The notes: a model not told the origin generated them from the letters alone. 64,000 nt of DNA from Kitasatospora xanthocidica (GCF_014656195.1 NZ_BNBY01000017.1:1-64000); one strand, 5' to 3'; shown: positions 25,301-37,965, numbered from the stretch's first letter. Made by a program: numbers and translations.

Positions 25301-25567
25301 TCACGGGTACCGCTCCGCGTGGAGCAGCGTACGCAGGCAGGCGAGGCAGCGGGAGCGGGTGGGGCCGATGGAGCCGCGGGGCATGCCGAGGCGCTCGGAG
25401 AGCTCGCGGTAGGTCGGCGGCGGGTCCTCGGCCAGGGCGGCGACCAGCTGCGGGCAGCGGCCGGGCAGCGCGGCGACGGTCTCGCGGACCACCCGGCGGC
25501 GGCGTTCGGCGAGGTAGACGTCCTCGGCGGAGGGGACGGGGGGAAGGGTTGTGCACACACCGTGCAT
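25301..25567 (-). CDS. Sigma-70 region-4-like small DNA-binding protein
   Basis: An 88-aa protein. Residues about 18-85 match only sigma region 4: a helix VVRETVAALPGRCPQLVAALAE, then the HTH TYRELSERLGMPRGSIGPTRSRCLACLRTLL, whose recognition helix carries GSIGPTRSR as in ECF sigma factors. Region 2 (core binding, -10 melting) is absent, and no open frame upstream supplies it. It could be a stand-alone regulator that binds -35-like DNA or an anti-sigma partner, or the relic of an ECF sigma. The start is uncertain: ATG 25567 or GTG 25558, neither with a good ribosome site. Confidence 0.7.
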   Translation of the reverse strand: MHGVCTTLPPVPSAEDVYLAERRRRVVRETVAALPGRCPQLVAALAEDPPPTYRELSERLGMPRGSIGPTRSRCLACLRTLLHAERYP

Positions 25568-25665
25568 GACGCCCGGGGGCGGGGCCGGTTACGCCCGGGC
25601 CGGGGCGCGGACGCCGGAGGGGCGCGCCGGTCGGACCGCCGCGCCCCTCCTCCCCCGGCCCCGGG

Positions 25666-27102
<1,437 letters not shown>

Positions 27103-27123
27103 TCATGCCTGTACAGCGGACGG

Positions 27124-27148
27124 CATAAGTATGCACGATGGCGTATGA
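27124..27148 (-). promoter_or_regulatory. ARG-box-like operator before argH
   Basis: Read leftward, TCATACGCCATCGTGCATAC is followed by TTATGCCG. The core GCATA-CT-TATGC is an inverted repeat and matches the AT-rich ARG-box half-site style. It sits about 35 bp before the argH start and directly after the argR terminator. It is the expected binding site of the ArgR encoded next door. Confidence 0.65.
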
Positions 27149-27153
27149 AACAC

Positions 27154-27186
27154 AAAACCCCGGCCGACGGGGTCCGTCGGCCGGGG
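27154..27186 (-). terminator. Terminator of the argCJBDR operon
   Basis: A 13-bp perfect stem (27158-27170 and 27174-27186) with a 3-nt loop is followed on the leftward strand by TTTTGTGTTTC. This is a textbook intrinsic terminator 18 bp after argR. Confidence 0.93.
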
Positions 27187-27203
27187 TCGTGGGTGTCCGG
27201 ACG

Positions 27204-27752
27204 CTACTGCGCCTTCGCCTGGGCGAGTTGCATGAGGTGGTCGGCGAGCGCCTGGCCGCCGGCCGGGTCGCGGCTGATCAGCAGCACGGTGTCGTCACCG
27301 GCGATGGTGCCGATGATCTCGAACACCTCCGCCTGGTCGATCGCCGAGGCCAGGAACTGGGCGGCGCCCGGCGGGGTGCGCAGCACCACCAGGTTGCCGG
27401 AGGCCGTCGCGGAGACCATCAGCTCGCCGGCCAGCCGGGCCATCCGGCCCTCGCTGGCCGACTCCCCCATCGGCGCGCGCGGCGTGCGGTCGCCGCCCTC
27501 TGCGGGGACGGCGTAGATCAGCGCGCCGTCCCGGTTGCGGATCTTGACCGCGCCCAGCTCGTCCAGGTCCCGGGAGAGGGTGGCCTGGGTGACCACGAGT
27601 CCGTCGTCGGCGAGCAGCTTGGCGAGCTGGCTCTGCGAACGCACGGGCTGGCGGGTGAGCAGGTCCACGATCCGCCGGTGGCGCGCGGTGCGGGTCTGCG
27701 GGACCTGCGGCGTCGGGCCGGCGGCGGACGGGCCGGAGTGGGAAGCGGTCAT
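27204..27752 (-). CDS. argR: Arginine repressor
   Basis: A 182-aa ArgR from ATG 27752 (GGAG upstream); a TTG overlapping the argD stop (27779) would add nine residues. The N-terminal winged helix ([50 protein letters not shown]) binds ARG boxes. The C-terminal domain senses arginine and forms hexamers ([33 protein letters not shown], with the conserved aspartate pair). It ends the argC-J-B-D-R operon and should repress it and argH when arginine is abundant. Confidence 0.95.
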   Translation of the reverse strand: MTASHSGPSAAGPTPQVPQTRTARHRRIVDLLTRQPVRSQSQLAKLLADDGLVVTQATLSRDLDELGAVKIRNRDGALIYAVPAEGGDRTPRAPMGESASEGRMARLAGELMVSATASGNLVVLRTPPGAAQFLASAIDQAEVFEIIGTIAGDDTVLLISRDPAGGQALADHLMQLAQAKAQ

Positions 27753-27775
27753 GTGATTATTCTCCCGGACGACGG

Positions 27776-28981
27776 TCAACTCGCATCGGCCGGGGCGTTC
27801 TCCCGCACCGTCCGGAGGATGCCCGGCAGCGCCGCGAGGAAGGCGTCCGCCTCCTGCTCGGTCAGGACCAGCGGCGGGGCCAGCCGTACGGCGTCCGGGA
27901 CGGCCGCGTTGACCAGGAAGCCGGCCTCCTGCGCGACGGCCTGGATCCGGGCCGCGACCGGCTCGGTGAGCACGATGCCGAGCAGCAGGCCGGCCCCGCG
28001 CACGTGCGAGACCAGCGGGTCGCCGATCGCCTCGACGCCGTGCCGCAGCCGCTCGCCCAGCTTGCGGACGTGCTCCAGCAGGCCCTCGGACTCGATGGTG
28101 TCCAGCACCGCGAGCCCGGCCGCGGCGGCCACCGGGTTGCCGCCGAAGGTGGTGCCGTGCTGGCCCGGGGTGAGCAGGTCGGCGGCCGGCCCGAAGGCGA
28201 GGGTCGCACCCATCGGCAGGCCGCCGCCGAGCGCCTTGGCCAGCGTGACGACGTCCGGCTCGACGCCCTCGAAGGCCTGGTGGGCGTACCAGTGGCCGGT
28301 GCGGCCGACACCGGTCTGGATCTCGTCCAGGACGAGCAGGGTGCCGGTGGCCCGGGTGATCTCGCGCGCCGCCCTGAGGTAGCCGTCCGGCAGCGGGATC
28401 GCGCCGTTCTCGCCCTGGATCGGCTCCAGGAAGACGGCGGCGGTCTCGGTGGTGACGGCCGCCCGCAGCGCCTCCACGTCACCGAAGGGGACGTGGGTGA
28501 CGTCGCCCGGCAGCGGGCGGAACGGGTCCTGCTTGGCGGGCTGGCCGGTGAGCGCGAGGGCGCCCATGGTCCGGCCGTGGAAGGCGCCCTGGAGGGCGAC
28601 CAGGTGGGTGCGGCCGGTCCGCCGGCTGATCTTGAAGGCGGCCTCGTTGGCCTCGGCGCCCGAGTTGCAGAAGAACACCCGGCCGCCCGGCCGGCCGTCC
28701 AGCTCCAGCAGCCGCTCGGCGAGCGCGACGGTCGGCTCGGCCATGAACAGGTTGGAGACGTGGCCGAGGGTGGCGATCTGCCGGCCGACCGCCTCGACGA
28801 CGGCCGGGTGGGCCGTACCGAGGGCGTTCACGGCGATGCCGCCGAGCAGGTCGGTGTACTCCTTGCCGTCCGCGTCCCACAGCTTGCTGCCCGCACCGCG
28901 CACCAGCGGGATCCGGGGGGTGCCGTAGTTGTCGGTGAAGGTGTGCTGCCACCGCTCGGTGAGCTGCTCGTTGTGCGTCAT
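27776..28981 (-). CDS. argD: Acetylornithine aminotransferase
   Basis: A 401-aa class III PLP aminotransferase. The segments [71 protein letters not shown] and [14 protein letters not shown] (PLP lysine) are all intact. It transaminates N-acetylglutamate semialdehyde to N-acetylornithine. The start codon overlaps the argB stop by ATGA, so translation is coupled. Confidence 0.97.
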   Translation of the reverse strand: MTHNEQLTERWQHTFTDNYGTPRIPLVRGAGSKLWDADGKEYTDLLGGIAVNALGTAHPAVVEAVGRQIATLGHVSNLFMAEPTVALAERLLELDGRPGGRVFFCNSGAEANEAAFKISRRTGRTHLVALQGAFHGRTMGALALTGQPAKQDPFRPLPGDVTHVPFGDVEALRAAVTTETAAVFLEPIQGENGAIPLPDGYLRAAREITRATGTLLVLDEIQTGVGRTGHWYAHQAFEGVEPDVVTLAKALGGGLPMGATLAFGPAADLLTPGQHGTTFGGNPVAAAAGLAVLDTIESEGLLEHVRKLGERLRHGVEAIGDPLVSHVRGAGLLLGIVLTEPVAARIQAVAQEAGFLVNAAVPDAVRLAPPLVLTEQEADAFLAALPGILRTVRENAPADAS

Positions 28982-29910
28982 GCCAGTCCCCCGGTCACGG
29001 TCGGCTCGTCGTCCGGCACGACCATCGTGCCGATGCCCTCGTCGGTGAAGATCTCCAGCAGCAGGCTGTGCGGCACCCGGCCGTCCAGGACGCGGGCGGT
29101 GCCCACCCCCGAGCGGACGGCGCGCAGGCAGCCCTCCATCTTGGGGAGCATGCCGCTGGCCAGGCCCGGCAGCAGCTCATCCAGCTCGCTCGCGTTGAGC
29201 TGGCTGATCACGTCGTCGGAGTTCGGCCAGTCCTTGTAGAGGCCCTCGACGTCGGTGAGGACGACGAGCATCTCGGCGCCGAGCGCGACCGCCAGGGCGG
29301 CGGCGGCCGTGTCGGCGTTGATGTTGTAGACGTGGCCGTCCGCGCCCCGGGCGATCGAGGAGATGACCGGGATCCGGCCGTCCCCGATCAGCGCCTTCAC
29401 CGCGCCGGCCTCGATGTTGACGATGTCGCCGACCAGGCCGATGTCCACCTGCTCGCCGTCCACCACCGCGTAGCGCTTGACCGCCGTCATGGTGTGCGCG
29501 TCCTCGCCGGTCATGCCGACGGCGAACGGGCCGTGCGAGTTGAGCAGGCCGACCAGCTCGCGCTGCACCTGGCCGGCCAGCACCATCCGGACCACGTCCA
29601 TGGTCTCGGGGGTGGTGACCCGCAGGCCGTTGGTGAAGCTGGACTCCAGGCCGAGCTTCTCCAGCTGGGCGCTGATCTGCGGGCCGCCGCCGTGCACCAC
29701 GACGGGGTGCAGACCGGCGTACCGCAGGAACACGACGTCCTGGGCGAACGCCGCCTTCAGCTCCTCGTCCACCATGGCGTTGCCGCCGAACTTGATCACG
29801 ACGGTCTTGCCGTGGAAGCGCTCCAGCCACGGCAGTGCCTCGATCAGCGTCATGGCCTTGGGCAACGCGGTGTTGTTGCGGGCCTGTTCGCCCTTGGGTG
29901 CGATCTGCAC
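28978..29910 (-). CDS. argB: Acetylglutamate kinase
   Basis: A 310-aa amino-acid kinase from GTG 29910, with GAGGGA 6 nt upstream. Motifs: [13 protein letters not shown] (phosphate loop), [35 protein letters not shown] and [30 protein letters not shown]. It phosphorylates N-acetylglutamate. The N-terminal ~20-residue extension before [13 protein letters not shown] is the kind found in arginine-feedback-inhibited enzymes, so feedback control is plausible. It starts 114 bp after argJ. Confidence 0.97.
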   Translation of the reverse strand: MQIAPKGEQARNNTALPKAMTLIEALPWLERFHGKTVVIKFGGNAMVDEELKAAFAQDVVFLRYAGLHPVVVHGGGPQISAQLEKLGLESSFTNGLRVTTPETMDVVRMVLAGQVQRELVGLLNSHGPFAVGMTGEDAHTMTAVKRYAVVDGEQVDIGLVGDIVNIEAGAVKALIGDGRIPVISSIARGADGHVYNINADTAAAALAVALGAEMLVVLTDVEGLYKDWPNSDDVISQLNASELDELLPGLASGMLPKMEGCLRAVRSGVGTARVLDGRVPHSLLLEIFTDEGIGTMVVPDDEPTVTGGLA

Positions 29911-30024
29911 GGGTATCCCTCGTCGATGGGGGTCCCCCCGGCCGGAGGTTGGCGGAGGATGTCGCGGATCAGGTGGCGCCGGTCGCGTGTCGCTGGTCGC
30001 GGGTCGCCGGTCAGGCGTCGCGGC

Positions 30025-32321
<2,297 letters not shown>

Positions 32322-32338
32322 TCAGGGCCGCTCCCGGA

Positions 32339-33550
32339 TCAGCGCTTGACCGCCCGCAGCACCACGAACTTGGGGTTGCCCGCGACGAGTTGGCAGTTGC
32401 CGAAGAGCCGGCGCAGCTTGACGTGGTAGCCGAGATGACGGTTGCCGACCACCCAGAGTTCACCGCCGGGCCTCAGCGCCCGCTTGGCGCCGGTGAACAT
32501 CCGCCACGCGGTGGCGTCGGTGGTGGCCTGGTGGGAGTGGAACGGCGGGTTGTTGAGCACCAGGTCCACCGAGCCGGGGGCGACCACGTCCGCCGCGAGC
32601 GCGTCGGCGGTCAGGAACTCGGCCGGGGCCTCCGGGCCCAGATTGGTGCGGAAGGTCTCCTCCGCGGAGGCCACCGCCTGGTGCGACTCGTCCACGAAGA
32701 CCAGCTCCGCGCCGGGCCCGGCCAGCGCCGCCGCCGTACCGACCACGCCGTTGCCGCAGCCGAGGTCCACCACCCGGGCCCCCAGGGCGGGGACGGGCAG
32801 GTGGGCGAGGAGGAAGCGGGTGCCGATGTCGAGCCGCTCGGCGCAGAAGGTGCCGGCGTGGTTGACCACCGTACGGCCGGCGGCGGGGCCGATGTCCGGG
32901 GGCAGCGCGTAGCGGTGCGGCCACGGGTTGGGGCCCGGATCGAGCGCCGGGTCGGGGGTGCAGAGGATCAGCCGGGCCTTGCGGACGGCGAGCGAGGTGC
33001 GGGTCGGGCCGAGGATCCGCTCGAAGAGCTGGAGGGTGGAGGTGTGGATCTCGGCGACCATGCCGGCGCCGACCACCACGGTGCCGGGGTGGATCGCGGG
33101 GGCGAGCCGGTGCAGCTGGTCCTCCAGCAGGGCCAGGCTCTTGGGGACGCGCACCAGCAGCACGTCGATCCGGTCCGGCGGGGTGTCCCGGGTGGTGAGC
33201 AGCAGGCCCTCGTCGACGGCGGCGCCGGCCCGGGCCAGGTTCGCGCGGGTGGCCTGCCGGCCGAGGTGCGAGTCGGAGATCTGGACCGGGCGGTGCTCGG
33301 CCAGCGCGGTGGTCAGCGCGCCCCAGCGGTCGCCGAGGACGGCGATCCGGCGGCCGGACAGCTCGGTCGCGGCACCGGCCGCGCTGTCCGCCTCGCCCGC
33401 CAGGTGGCGCAGCAGGTACTCGTCGGCGGCGTCCCAGGCCCGCAGCCGCTCGCGCGGGTCCTCGGGGAAGCGGGTGAGGTCGAGGGTGCCCCACGGGCTG
33501 GTCAGCGGGGTGGCCTGCGGGGTCGCGGCGGGCGTGGTCTGGGGATTCAT
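32339..33550 (-). CDS. RlmG/RsmC-like rRNA guanine N2-methyltransferase
   Basis: A 403-aa two-domain methylase. The N-terminal half is a degenerate methylase-like domain (RRIAVLGDRWGALTTALAE; LVRVPKSLALLEDQLHRL). The C-terminal half is catalytic, with SAM motif VVDLGCGNGVVGTAAAL and the N-P-P-F motif (LVLNNPPFHSH) typical of exocyclic-amine methylation of guanine. This double layout is that of RlmG (23S G1835) and RsmC (16S G1207); the length and LxxCTPDP segment favour RlmG. It diverges from the VOC gene. Confidence 0.87.
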   Translation of the reverse strand: MNPQTTPAATPQATPLTSPWGTLDLTRFPEDPRERLRAWDAADEYLLRHLAGEADSAAGAATELSGRRIAVLGDRWGALTTALAEHRPVQISDSHLGRQATRANLARAGAAVDEGLLLTTRDTPPDRIDVLLVRVPKSLALLEDQLHRLAPAIHPGTVVVGAGMVAEIHTSTLQLFERILGPTRTSLAVRKARLILCTPDPALDPGPNPWPHRYALPPDIGPAAGRTVVNHAGTFCAERLDIGTRFLLAHLPVPALGARVVDLGCGNGVVGTAAALAGPGAELVFVDESHQAVASAEETFRTNLGPEAPAEFLTADALAADVVAPGSVDLVLNNPPFHSHQATTDATAWRMFTGAKRALRPGGELWVVGNRHLGYHVKLRRLFGNCQLVAGNPKFVVLRAVKR

Positions 33551-33646
33551 CGTGTTCTCAGGCTATCGGACGGCCGGCGGGGAACAGTTTTGGATGAGTG
33601 CCGCCGGACGGATACTGGAAGAGCCCGACCGAGAGGGGTGAGGGCG

Positions 33647-34051
33647 ATGGACTGGAAGCTCGAAGTCGTCGTGGTCCCGGTGTCCGACGTGGACCGCGCG
33701 AAGCTCTTCTACGAGGAGCAGGCAGGCTTCACGGTCGACCACGACACCCGCCTGCGGGACGGGGTCCGGGTGGTCCAGCTGACTCCCCCGGGCTCGCCCT
33801 GCTCGATCGTGGTGGGCCGGGGGATCATCGACTCCCCGCCCGGCTCGGTCAAGGGCCTCCAGCTGGTGGTGGCCGACATCGAGAAGGCGCACGCCGAACT
33901 GCTGGCGCGGGGCGTCCAGGTCAGCCCGGTCCAGCACTTCGTCGCCGGGTCCCGGGTGAACGGACACGGCGAGCCGTGGAACAACTTCGTGTTCTTCAAC
34001 GACCCGGACGGCAACGGCTGGGCGGTCCAGGAGGCGCCGTCGGCCGCGTAG
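33647..34051 (+). CDS. VOC-family (glyoxalase-like) protein
   Basis: A 134-aa protein from ATG 33647 behind GAGAGGGG. A beta-alpha-beta-beta-beta pair is readable: LEVVVVPVSDVDRAKLFYEEQAGF at the start and NNFVFFNDPDGNGWAVQE at the end. Possible metal ligands are Gln (VVQLTPPG) and the terminal Glu in QEAP. Family members are glyoxalases, dioxygenases or antibiotic-binding proteins; nothing here selects one. It precedes the S4 gene by 77 bp on the same strand. Confidence 0.85.
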   Translation: MDWKLEVVVVPVSDVDRAKLFYEEQAGFTVDHDTRLRDGVRVVQLTPPGSPCSIVVGRGIIDSPPGSVKGLQLVVADIEKAHAELLARGVQVSPVQHFVAGSRVNGHGEPWNNFVFFNDPDGNGWAVQEAPSAA

Positions 34052-34128
34052 GGCTCCCGACGGAGGCTGCCTGGGTCGACCCGCTCGGGCAGACCGGCTC
34101 GGGCAGACCGCTTGGGTAGGCTCCGGGG

Positions 34129-34503
34129 ATGGCTGAACACGAGGGAAGCGTGCGGGTGGACAGCTGGATCTGGTCGGTCCGGCTGGTCAAGACCCGGGCA
34201 CTGGCGGCGGCCGCCTGCCGGGCCGGGCACGTCCGGGTGAACGGCGAACGGGCCAAGCCGGCCCAGGCGCTGAAGCCCGGGGACGAGGTACGGGTCCGCG
34301 AGGAGAACCACGAGCGGGTCGTGGTGGTGCGGAAGCTGATCCGCAAGCGCGTCGGCGCCGAGGCCGCGGCGGAGTGCCTGGTCGACAACAGCCCGCCGCG
34401 GCCGCCGCGCGAGTTCGTCGCGGCGGCCGGACAGCGGGAGCGCGGGGCCGGGCGCCCCACCAAGCGGGAGCGCCGCGAGTTCGACCAGCTGCGCGGCCAC
34501 TGA
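34129..34503 (+). CDS. S4-domain RNA-binding protein (Hsp15/HslR-like)
   Basis: A 124-aa protein. The S4 RNA-binding motif occupies about residues 5-60 (VRVDSWIWSVRLVKTRALAAAACRAGHVRVNGERAKPAQ, then LKPGDEVRV). A basic Arg/Lys-rich C-terminal tail (RPTKRERREFDQLRGH) follows. This is the Hsp15-like layout; E. coli Hsp15 rescues 50S subunits carrying nascent chains. The role in actinobacteria is inferred only. It is convergent with the FBP-domain gene. Confidence 0.9.
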   Translation: MAEHEGSVRVDSWIWSVRLVKTRALAAAACRAGHVRVNGERAKPAQALKPGDEVRVREENHERVVVVRKLIRKRVGAEAAAECLVDNSPPRPPREFVAAAGQRERGAGRPTKRERREFDQLRGH

Positions 34504-34543
34504 GGGCACCGCGACGCCGCCGGGGCCCGGGACGCCCCGGACG

Positions 34544-35059
34544 CTAGGCGGCGGTGGCGGAGGTGTCGGTGAGCACCCGGCCGAGGAAGGCGTCCAGGTT
34601 GGCCCTCGTCCGGGCGATCTGGTCCTCCAGCGGCAACGACTCGTCGGGCCGGGTGACCAGGGTGGACTTCTTCAGCCCGCGGACGTAGAGCGAGCAGGCG
34701 AGGTCGGCGCAGATGTACGTCCCGACCGTGTTGCCCTCGCGCCCGGCCGCCCCGGCCCGGCGGGCGGCGAGCAGCGCGACGCCGGTGCCGGCGTGCGCGG
34801 TGATGCAGAGCGAGCAGACGTTGGTCTTGGTCAGGCTGCGCCGGACCGTCGGCACCCGCAGCGTGACGCCGACCGGCTCGCCGCCGTACGACGCCACCAG
34901 GTACGCCCGGTCGGGCGCGCCCTGGTCCCGCCAGCCGAGGAAGTCCAGGCTCTCCCAGGGCAGTTCGGCCAGACCCCGGGGCAGGTTGAGCCGACGGGCC
35001 TCGCCCTTGGAGCAGTTGACGAAGGACGCGCGGATCTCGTTCTCACTCAGGGGTTCCAT
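34544..35059 (-). CDS. FBP/FusB-like EF-G-binding zinc-finger protein
   Basis: A 171-aa protein from ATG 35059; the open frame continues 14 codons but without similarity. The N-terminal region (LSENEIRASFVNCSKGEARRLNLPRGLAELPWESLDFLGWRD) is the FBP domain found in FusB/FusC. The C-terminal treble-clef finger has CSLC and CADLAC (four cysteines) around the segment TGVALLAARR. FusB-type proteins bind EF-G and release it from fusidic-acid-stalled ribosomes; the chromosomal actinobacterial versions have unknown function. Fusidic-acid protection should not be assumed. Confidence 0.82.
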   Translation of the reverse strand: MEPLSENEIRASFVNCSKGEARRLNLPRGLAELPWESLDFLGWRDQGAPDRAYLVASYGGEPVGVTLRVPTVRRSLTKTNVCSLCITAHAGTGVALLAARRAGAAGREGNTVGTYICADLACSLYVRGLKKSTLVTRPDESLPLEDQIARTRANLDAFLGRVLTDTSATAA

Positions 35060-35097
35060 GCGCCGGAAGCTAACACCGGCCCGCCCGCCCTGTCGCG

Positions 35098-35655
35098 TCA
35101 ATTTCTCCCGGTTCGTACGGGGTACCCGGCCTGGACGCCGAGCCGCCGCGGGGCGTCCTCACCGATCCGGGTGAGCAGGTCGTCCAGGGCGAGGAAGGCC
35201 TCCCAGCGCTCCCGGCCGGTGGCGGCGGCGAGCCGGTCCACCACCCGGTCCTCCAGGTCCGGGACGCGCTTGTTCTTCCAGGCCTTGTCGGCCAGGCTGA
35301 CCAGCAGTTCCTCGACGGTGACACCGGGTCCGGCCCAGCTCGCGTGGCTGCGGGCGAAGCGGGCGAGCCGCTCCGGGACCCCGTGGGCCAGCAGCAGGGC
35401 GTGGCCGGCGGCCTCGTGCGCGGAGCCGGGCGCCGAGAGCTCCTCGGTGTGGATCGTCTTGCCGATGTCATGGGTGGCGGCGCCGTACCGGACGGCCTCG
35501 CGGTCGAACTCCAGGCCCTCGCCGGCGCAGAAGTCGGCGATCAGCTCGGCGACCTCGTGCACCAGCGCGAGGTGGGCGACCAGTCGGGGCGGGGCGTCGA
35601 CGGCGCGCAGCAGGTCGGCGACGCCGGGGGGCAGCGGCGGCAGGGTGGTGGTCAC
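35098..35655 (-). CDS. HD-domain phosphohydrolase
   Basis: A 185-aa protein from GTG 35655 (weak ribosome site). The HD signature is ATHDIGK, with metal ligands H in LALVHEVAELI, HD, and distal H and D (HEAAGHALLLAHG; VSLADKAWKNKR). This is the general layout of HD hydrolases that act on nucleotides or phosphates; the substrate is unknown. It starts 110 bp from the 177-bp inverted-repeat segment, in the same direction as the SAM-methyltransferase upstream. Confidence 0.85.
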   Translation of the reverse strand: MTTTLPPLPPGVADLLRAVDAPPRLVAHLALVHEVAELIADFCAGEGLEFDREAVRYGAATHDIGKTIHTEELSAPGSAHEAAGHALLLAHGVPERLARFARSHASWAGPGVTVEELLVSLADKAWKNKRVPDLEDRVVDRLAAATGRERWEAFLALDDLLTRIGEDAPRRLGVQAGYPVRTGRN

Positions 35656-35765
35656 GCCGCAGGCTACCCCGGGCGGGTGAGGCGTTGTCAGTGGCGGTGC
35701 GTAGGTTGGGCTGACCCGGTCCCGGCGTAGGAGGGAGGCGCCGGGGCCGGGGTCGAGCGGGCCGC

Positions 35766-35942
35766 TAGGGCTCGTCTTCGAGCCCCCGTCGTCCGCCCGC
35801 CAGGGCGGGCGGGGCGGCGTTGGGGTGCGTGCATCGCAAGGCGGAGGAGGGAGTCCATGCGGAGCATCGGCGACCGACGACAACGCCGCGAGGCGCGTGC
35901 CCCGGCGTCGGCCCGCAGGCGGGGGTTCGAAGACAAGCCCTA
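35766..35942. repeat. 177-bp segment with imperfect terminal inverted repeats
   Basis: The left end 35766-35789 and the reverse complement of 35920-35942 match at 21 of 23 positions. Inside, a second inverted pair GCGGCGTTG/CAACGCCGC is present. The right end includes the stop codon of the methyltransferase gene. The segment has no coding potential. It resembles a small non-autonomous element (MITE); alternatively it is a large composite terminator. Confidence 0.55.
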
Positions 35943-36824
35943 GGGCTTGAACGCGACGCCCGCGTAGGCGGAGACGTCCTGCCAGCCCTCGGGGAGTTCG
36001 CTGGTGGGGACGTGACCCGCGGTGGGGCGCCAGAGCGGGAGCTGGACGAGCCCGGGGCCGACGAACTCGAAGTCGCCGAAGAAGGGTTCGACGCCGGCCC
36101 GCGGGCGCAGGACGAGCGGGGCGCTGGCGCTCCGGTAGATCCGGGTGCCCTCGGCGGCGCTCTCCCGGGAGGCGAAGTCGGGGCTGCCGTGGGAGAGGAT
36201 CAGGGCGCTGCCGGGGGCGAGCGCGTCGCGCAGGGTGCTGACGATGCGCTGCGCGCCGTCCTCGTCCCGGATGAAGTGCAGGACGGCGACCAGCATCAGC
36301 GCGACGGGCTGGGAGAGGTCGACGGCGGCGGCCAGCGCCGGGTGGGCCAGGATCGAGGCCGGGTCGCGCAGGTCGGCCTCGATCACCGAGGTGTGCCCGG
36401 CGGGGTGGCTCGCCAGGAGGGCGCGGGCGTGGGTGGCGACGATCGGGTCGTTGTCCACGTACACCACGCGGGCGTCCGGGGCGACCCGCTGGGCGACCTC
36501 GCTGGTGGAGCCGACGGCCGGGATGCCGGTGCCGATGTCGACGAACTGGCGGATGCCCCGGCCGGCCACGGACTCCACGGCGCGGCCGAGGAACTGCCGG
36601 TTGGTGCGGGCCAGCAGCGGCAGTGCGGGGTAGGCGGCTATCGCGGCCTGCGCGGCCTTGCGGTCGACCTCGAAGTTGTCCTTGCCGCCCAGGTAGTAGT
36701 CGTACATCCGGGCCGTGTGCGGGACGCCGGTGTCCAGCTCGCTCGGCGGTCGCCAGTCGTCCGCTCTGGCCCAGTGCCAGTCGGTGCCGGTCGGCTGGCC
36801 GATCGCCGCGGTGTCCTCGTGCAT
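35940..36824 (-). CDS. SAM-dependent methyltransferase (Methyltransf_19 type)
   Basis: A 294-aa protein. The N-terminal signature (PHTARMYDYYLGGKDNFEVDRKAA) and the SAM site IRQFVDIGTGIPAVGSTSEVAQ identify the large Streptomyces family of this type. VVYVDNDPIVATHARALL and VALMLVAVLHFIRDED follow. Substrate unknown; these genes are highly paralogous in streptomycetes and often neighbour regulators. The stop codon falls inside the right end of a 177-bp inverted-repeat segment. Confidence 0.88.
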   Translation of the reverse strand: MHEDTAAIGQPTGTDWHWARADDWRPPSELDTGVPHTARMYDYYLGGKDNFEVDRKAAQAAIAAYPALPLLARTNRQFLGRAVESVAGRGIRQFVDIGTGIPAVGSTSEVAQRVAPDARVVYVDNDPIVATHARALLASHPAGHTSVIEADLRDPASILAHPALAAAVDLSQPVALMLVAVLHFIRDEDGAQRIVSTLRDALAPGSALILSHGSPDFASRESAAEGTRIYRSASAPLVLRPRAGVEPFFGDFEFVGPGLVQLPLWRPTAGHVPTSELPEGWQDVSAYAGVAFKP

Positions 36825-37032
36825 CCTGTCCGCCCCCCATGCGCAATGCCGGAATTGTGCGACCGCCCGTCAACACGCGGTGCGCGGTGATCGTATCCAA
36901 CGACACGCCGTGGAAACAGCGGGAGTTCAGGTTTACGCAACGCCCGTAGACCGAATGTGTGCACGTCAAAGGCGGGTCCCACCGGTCATGCCGGATCGCC
37001 CGCCGCAGCCGCCCTCTCTATGCTGGCTGCCG

Positions 37033-37965
37033 ATGACTGCCGACCGCCGCACCGTACTGCGCACCGCCGCCCAGCTGGCCGCCCTCGCCGCCACCGGCGG
37101 CCTCCTCACCGCCTGCGGCACCGGCGCCCACCGCCGGGCCGACCCGGGGGCGCTGGCCGCGCACCCCGGCACCGTCGACCCGCAGCACACCACCGACCCG
37201 GCCTGGAACGGCGGCGAGGGCCCGGCCTCCCCCGCCCCGACCACCCCGGGCGAGCCCCTGCCCACCACCGAACCGGCCGGCGAACCGACCGCCGGGCCGA
37301 CCGCGGCCGCCGCCCAGGCCTCCGCCCCGCCGACCCCGCCCCCGCTGCCGCCGCTCGCGCCCGGCACCCCGGTCGAGGTCGCGTACGGCGCGCGGACCGG
37401 CAAGAACGTGGCGCTCACCTTCCACGGCAGCGGCGACCCGAAGCTGGCCACCGCGCTGCTGGAGATCGCCGAGCAGCGCGGCGCCAAACTGACCGTGATG
37501 GTCGTCGGCAGCTGGCTCGACCAGCAGCCGCAGATGGCCCGGCGGATCCTGGACGGCGGCCACGAGCTGGGCAACCACACCCAGAACCACCTCAACATCT
37601 CCGCCATGACGCCGGACCAGGCACGTGCCGAGATCGCCCAGTGCGCCGACCGGCTGCAGCGGCTCACCGGCTCGATCGGCCGCTGGTTCCGCCCCTCCGC
37701 CGCCCAGTACGCCACCCCGATGGTGCGCGAGCAGGCCAGGGCCGTCGGCTACGAGCACGTGCTGTCCTTCGACGTCGACCCGCGCGACTACAACGACCCC
37801 CCGGCCGCCGAGCTCCAGCGCCGGGTGCTTAACGCGGTGCGCGGCGGCTCGGTGGTGGCCCTGCACATGGGCCACCAGTGCACGGTGGACGCGCTGCCCG
37901 CCATCCTGGACGGGCTCGCCAAGGCCGGGCTCAAGCCGGTGACCGCCAGCCAGCTCTGCGCGTAG
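37033..37965 (+). CDS. Polysaccharide-deacetylase-like Tat lipoprotein
   Basis: A 310-aa protein. The signal has twin arginines (DRRTVLR) and a lipobox LLTAC with Cys28, so it should be a Tat-exported lipoprotein. Residues about 35-115 are a Pro/Ala/Thr linker. The NodB domain (about 118-310) keeps metal histidines ELGNHTQNHLN, the arginine loop WFRPSAAQY and the LHMG end. Motif 1, normally TFDDGP with two aspartates, reads LTFHGSGDP, so the catalytic base and one metal ligand appear replaced. It may use a shifted site or be a binding protein. The start ATG 37033 lacks a clear ribosome site; ATG 36988 is possible. Confidence 0.85.
   Translation: MTADRRTVLRTAAQLAALAATGGLLTACGTGAHRRADPGALAAHPGTVDPQHTTDPAWNGGEGPASPAPTTPGEPLPTTEPAGEPTAGPTAAAAQASAPPTPPPLPPLAPGTPVEVAYGARTGKNVALTFHGSGDPKLATALLEIAEQRGAKLTVMVVGSWLDQQPQMARRILDGGHELGNHTQNHLNISAMTPDQARAEIAQCADRLQRLTGSIGRWFRPSAAQYATPMVREQARAVGYEHVLSFDVDPRDYNDPPAAELQRRVLNAVRGGSVVALHMGHQCTVDALPAILDGLAKAGLKPVTASQLCA

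Noticed and set aside
27204-27779. Longer ArgR starting at TTG overlapping the argD stop
   Set aside because: ATG 27752 has a better ribosome site, and the extra nine residues are outside the conserved winged helix.
34544-35059. Fusidic-acid resistance gene
   Set aside because: The FBP domain and zinc finger are shared by chromosomal actinobacterial proteins of unknown role; resistance cannot be claimed from the fold.
35098-36969. Fusion of the HD hydrolase with a long upstream frame across the methyltransferase gene
   Set aside because: The upstream part is the shadow of the methyltransferase in another frame; the HD domain starts only near 35655.
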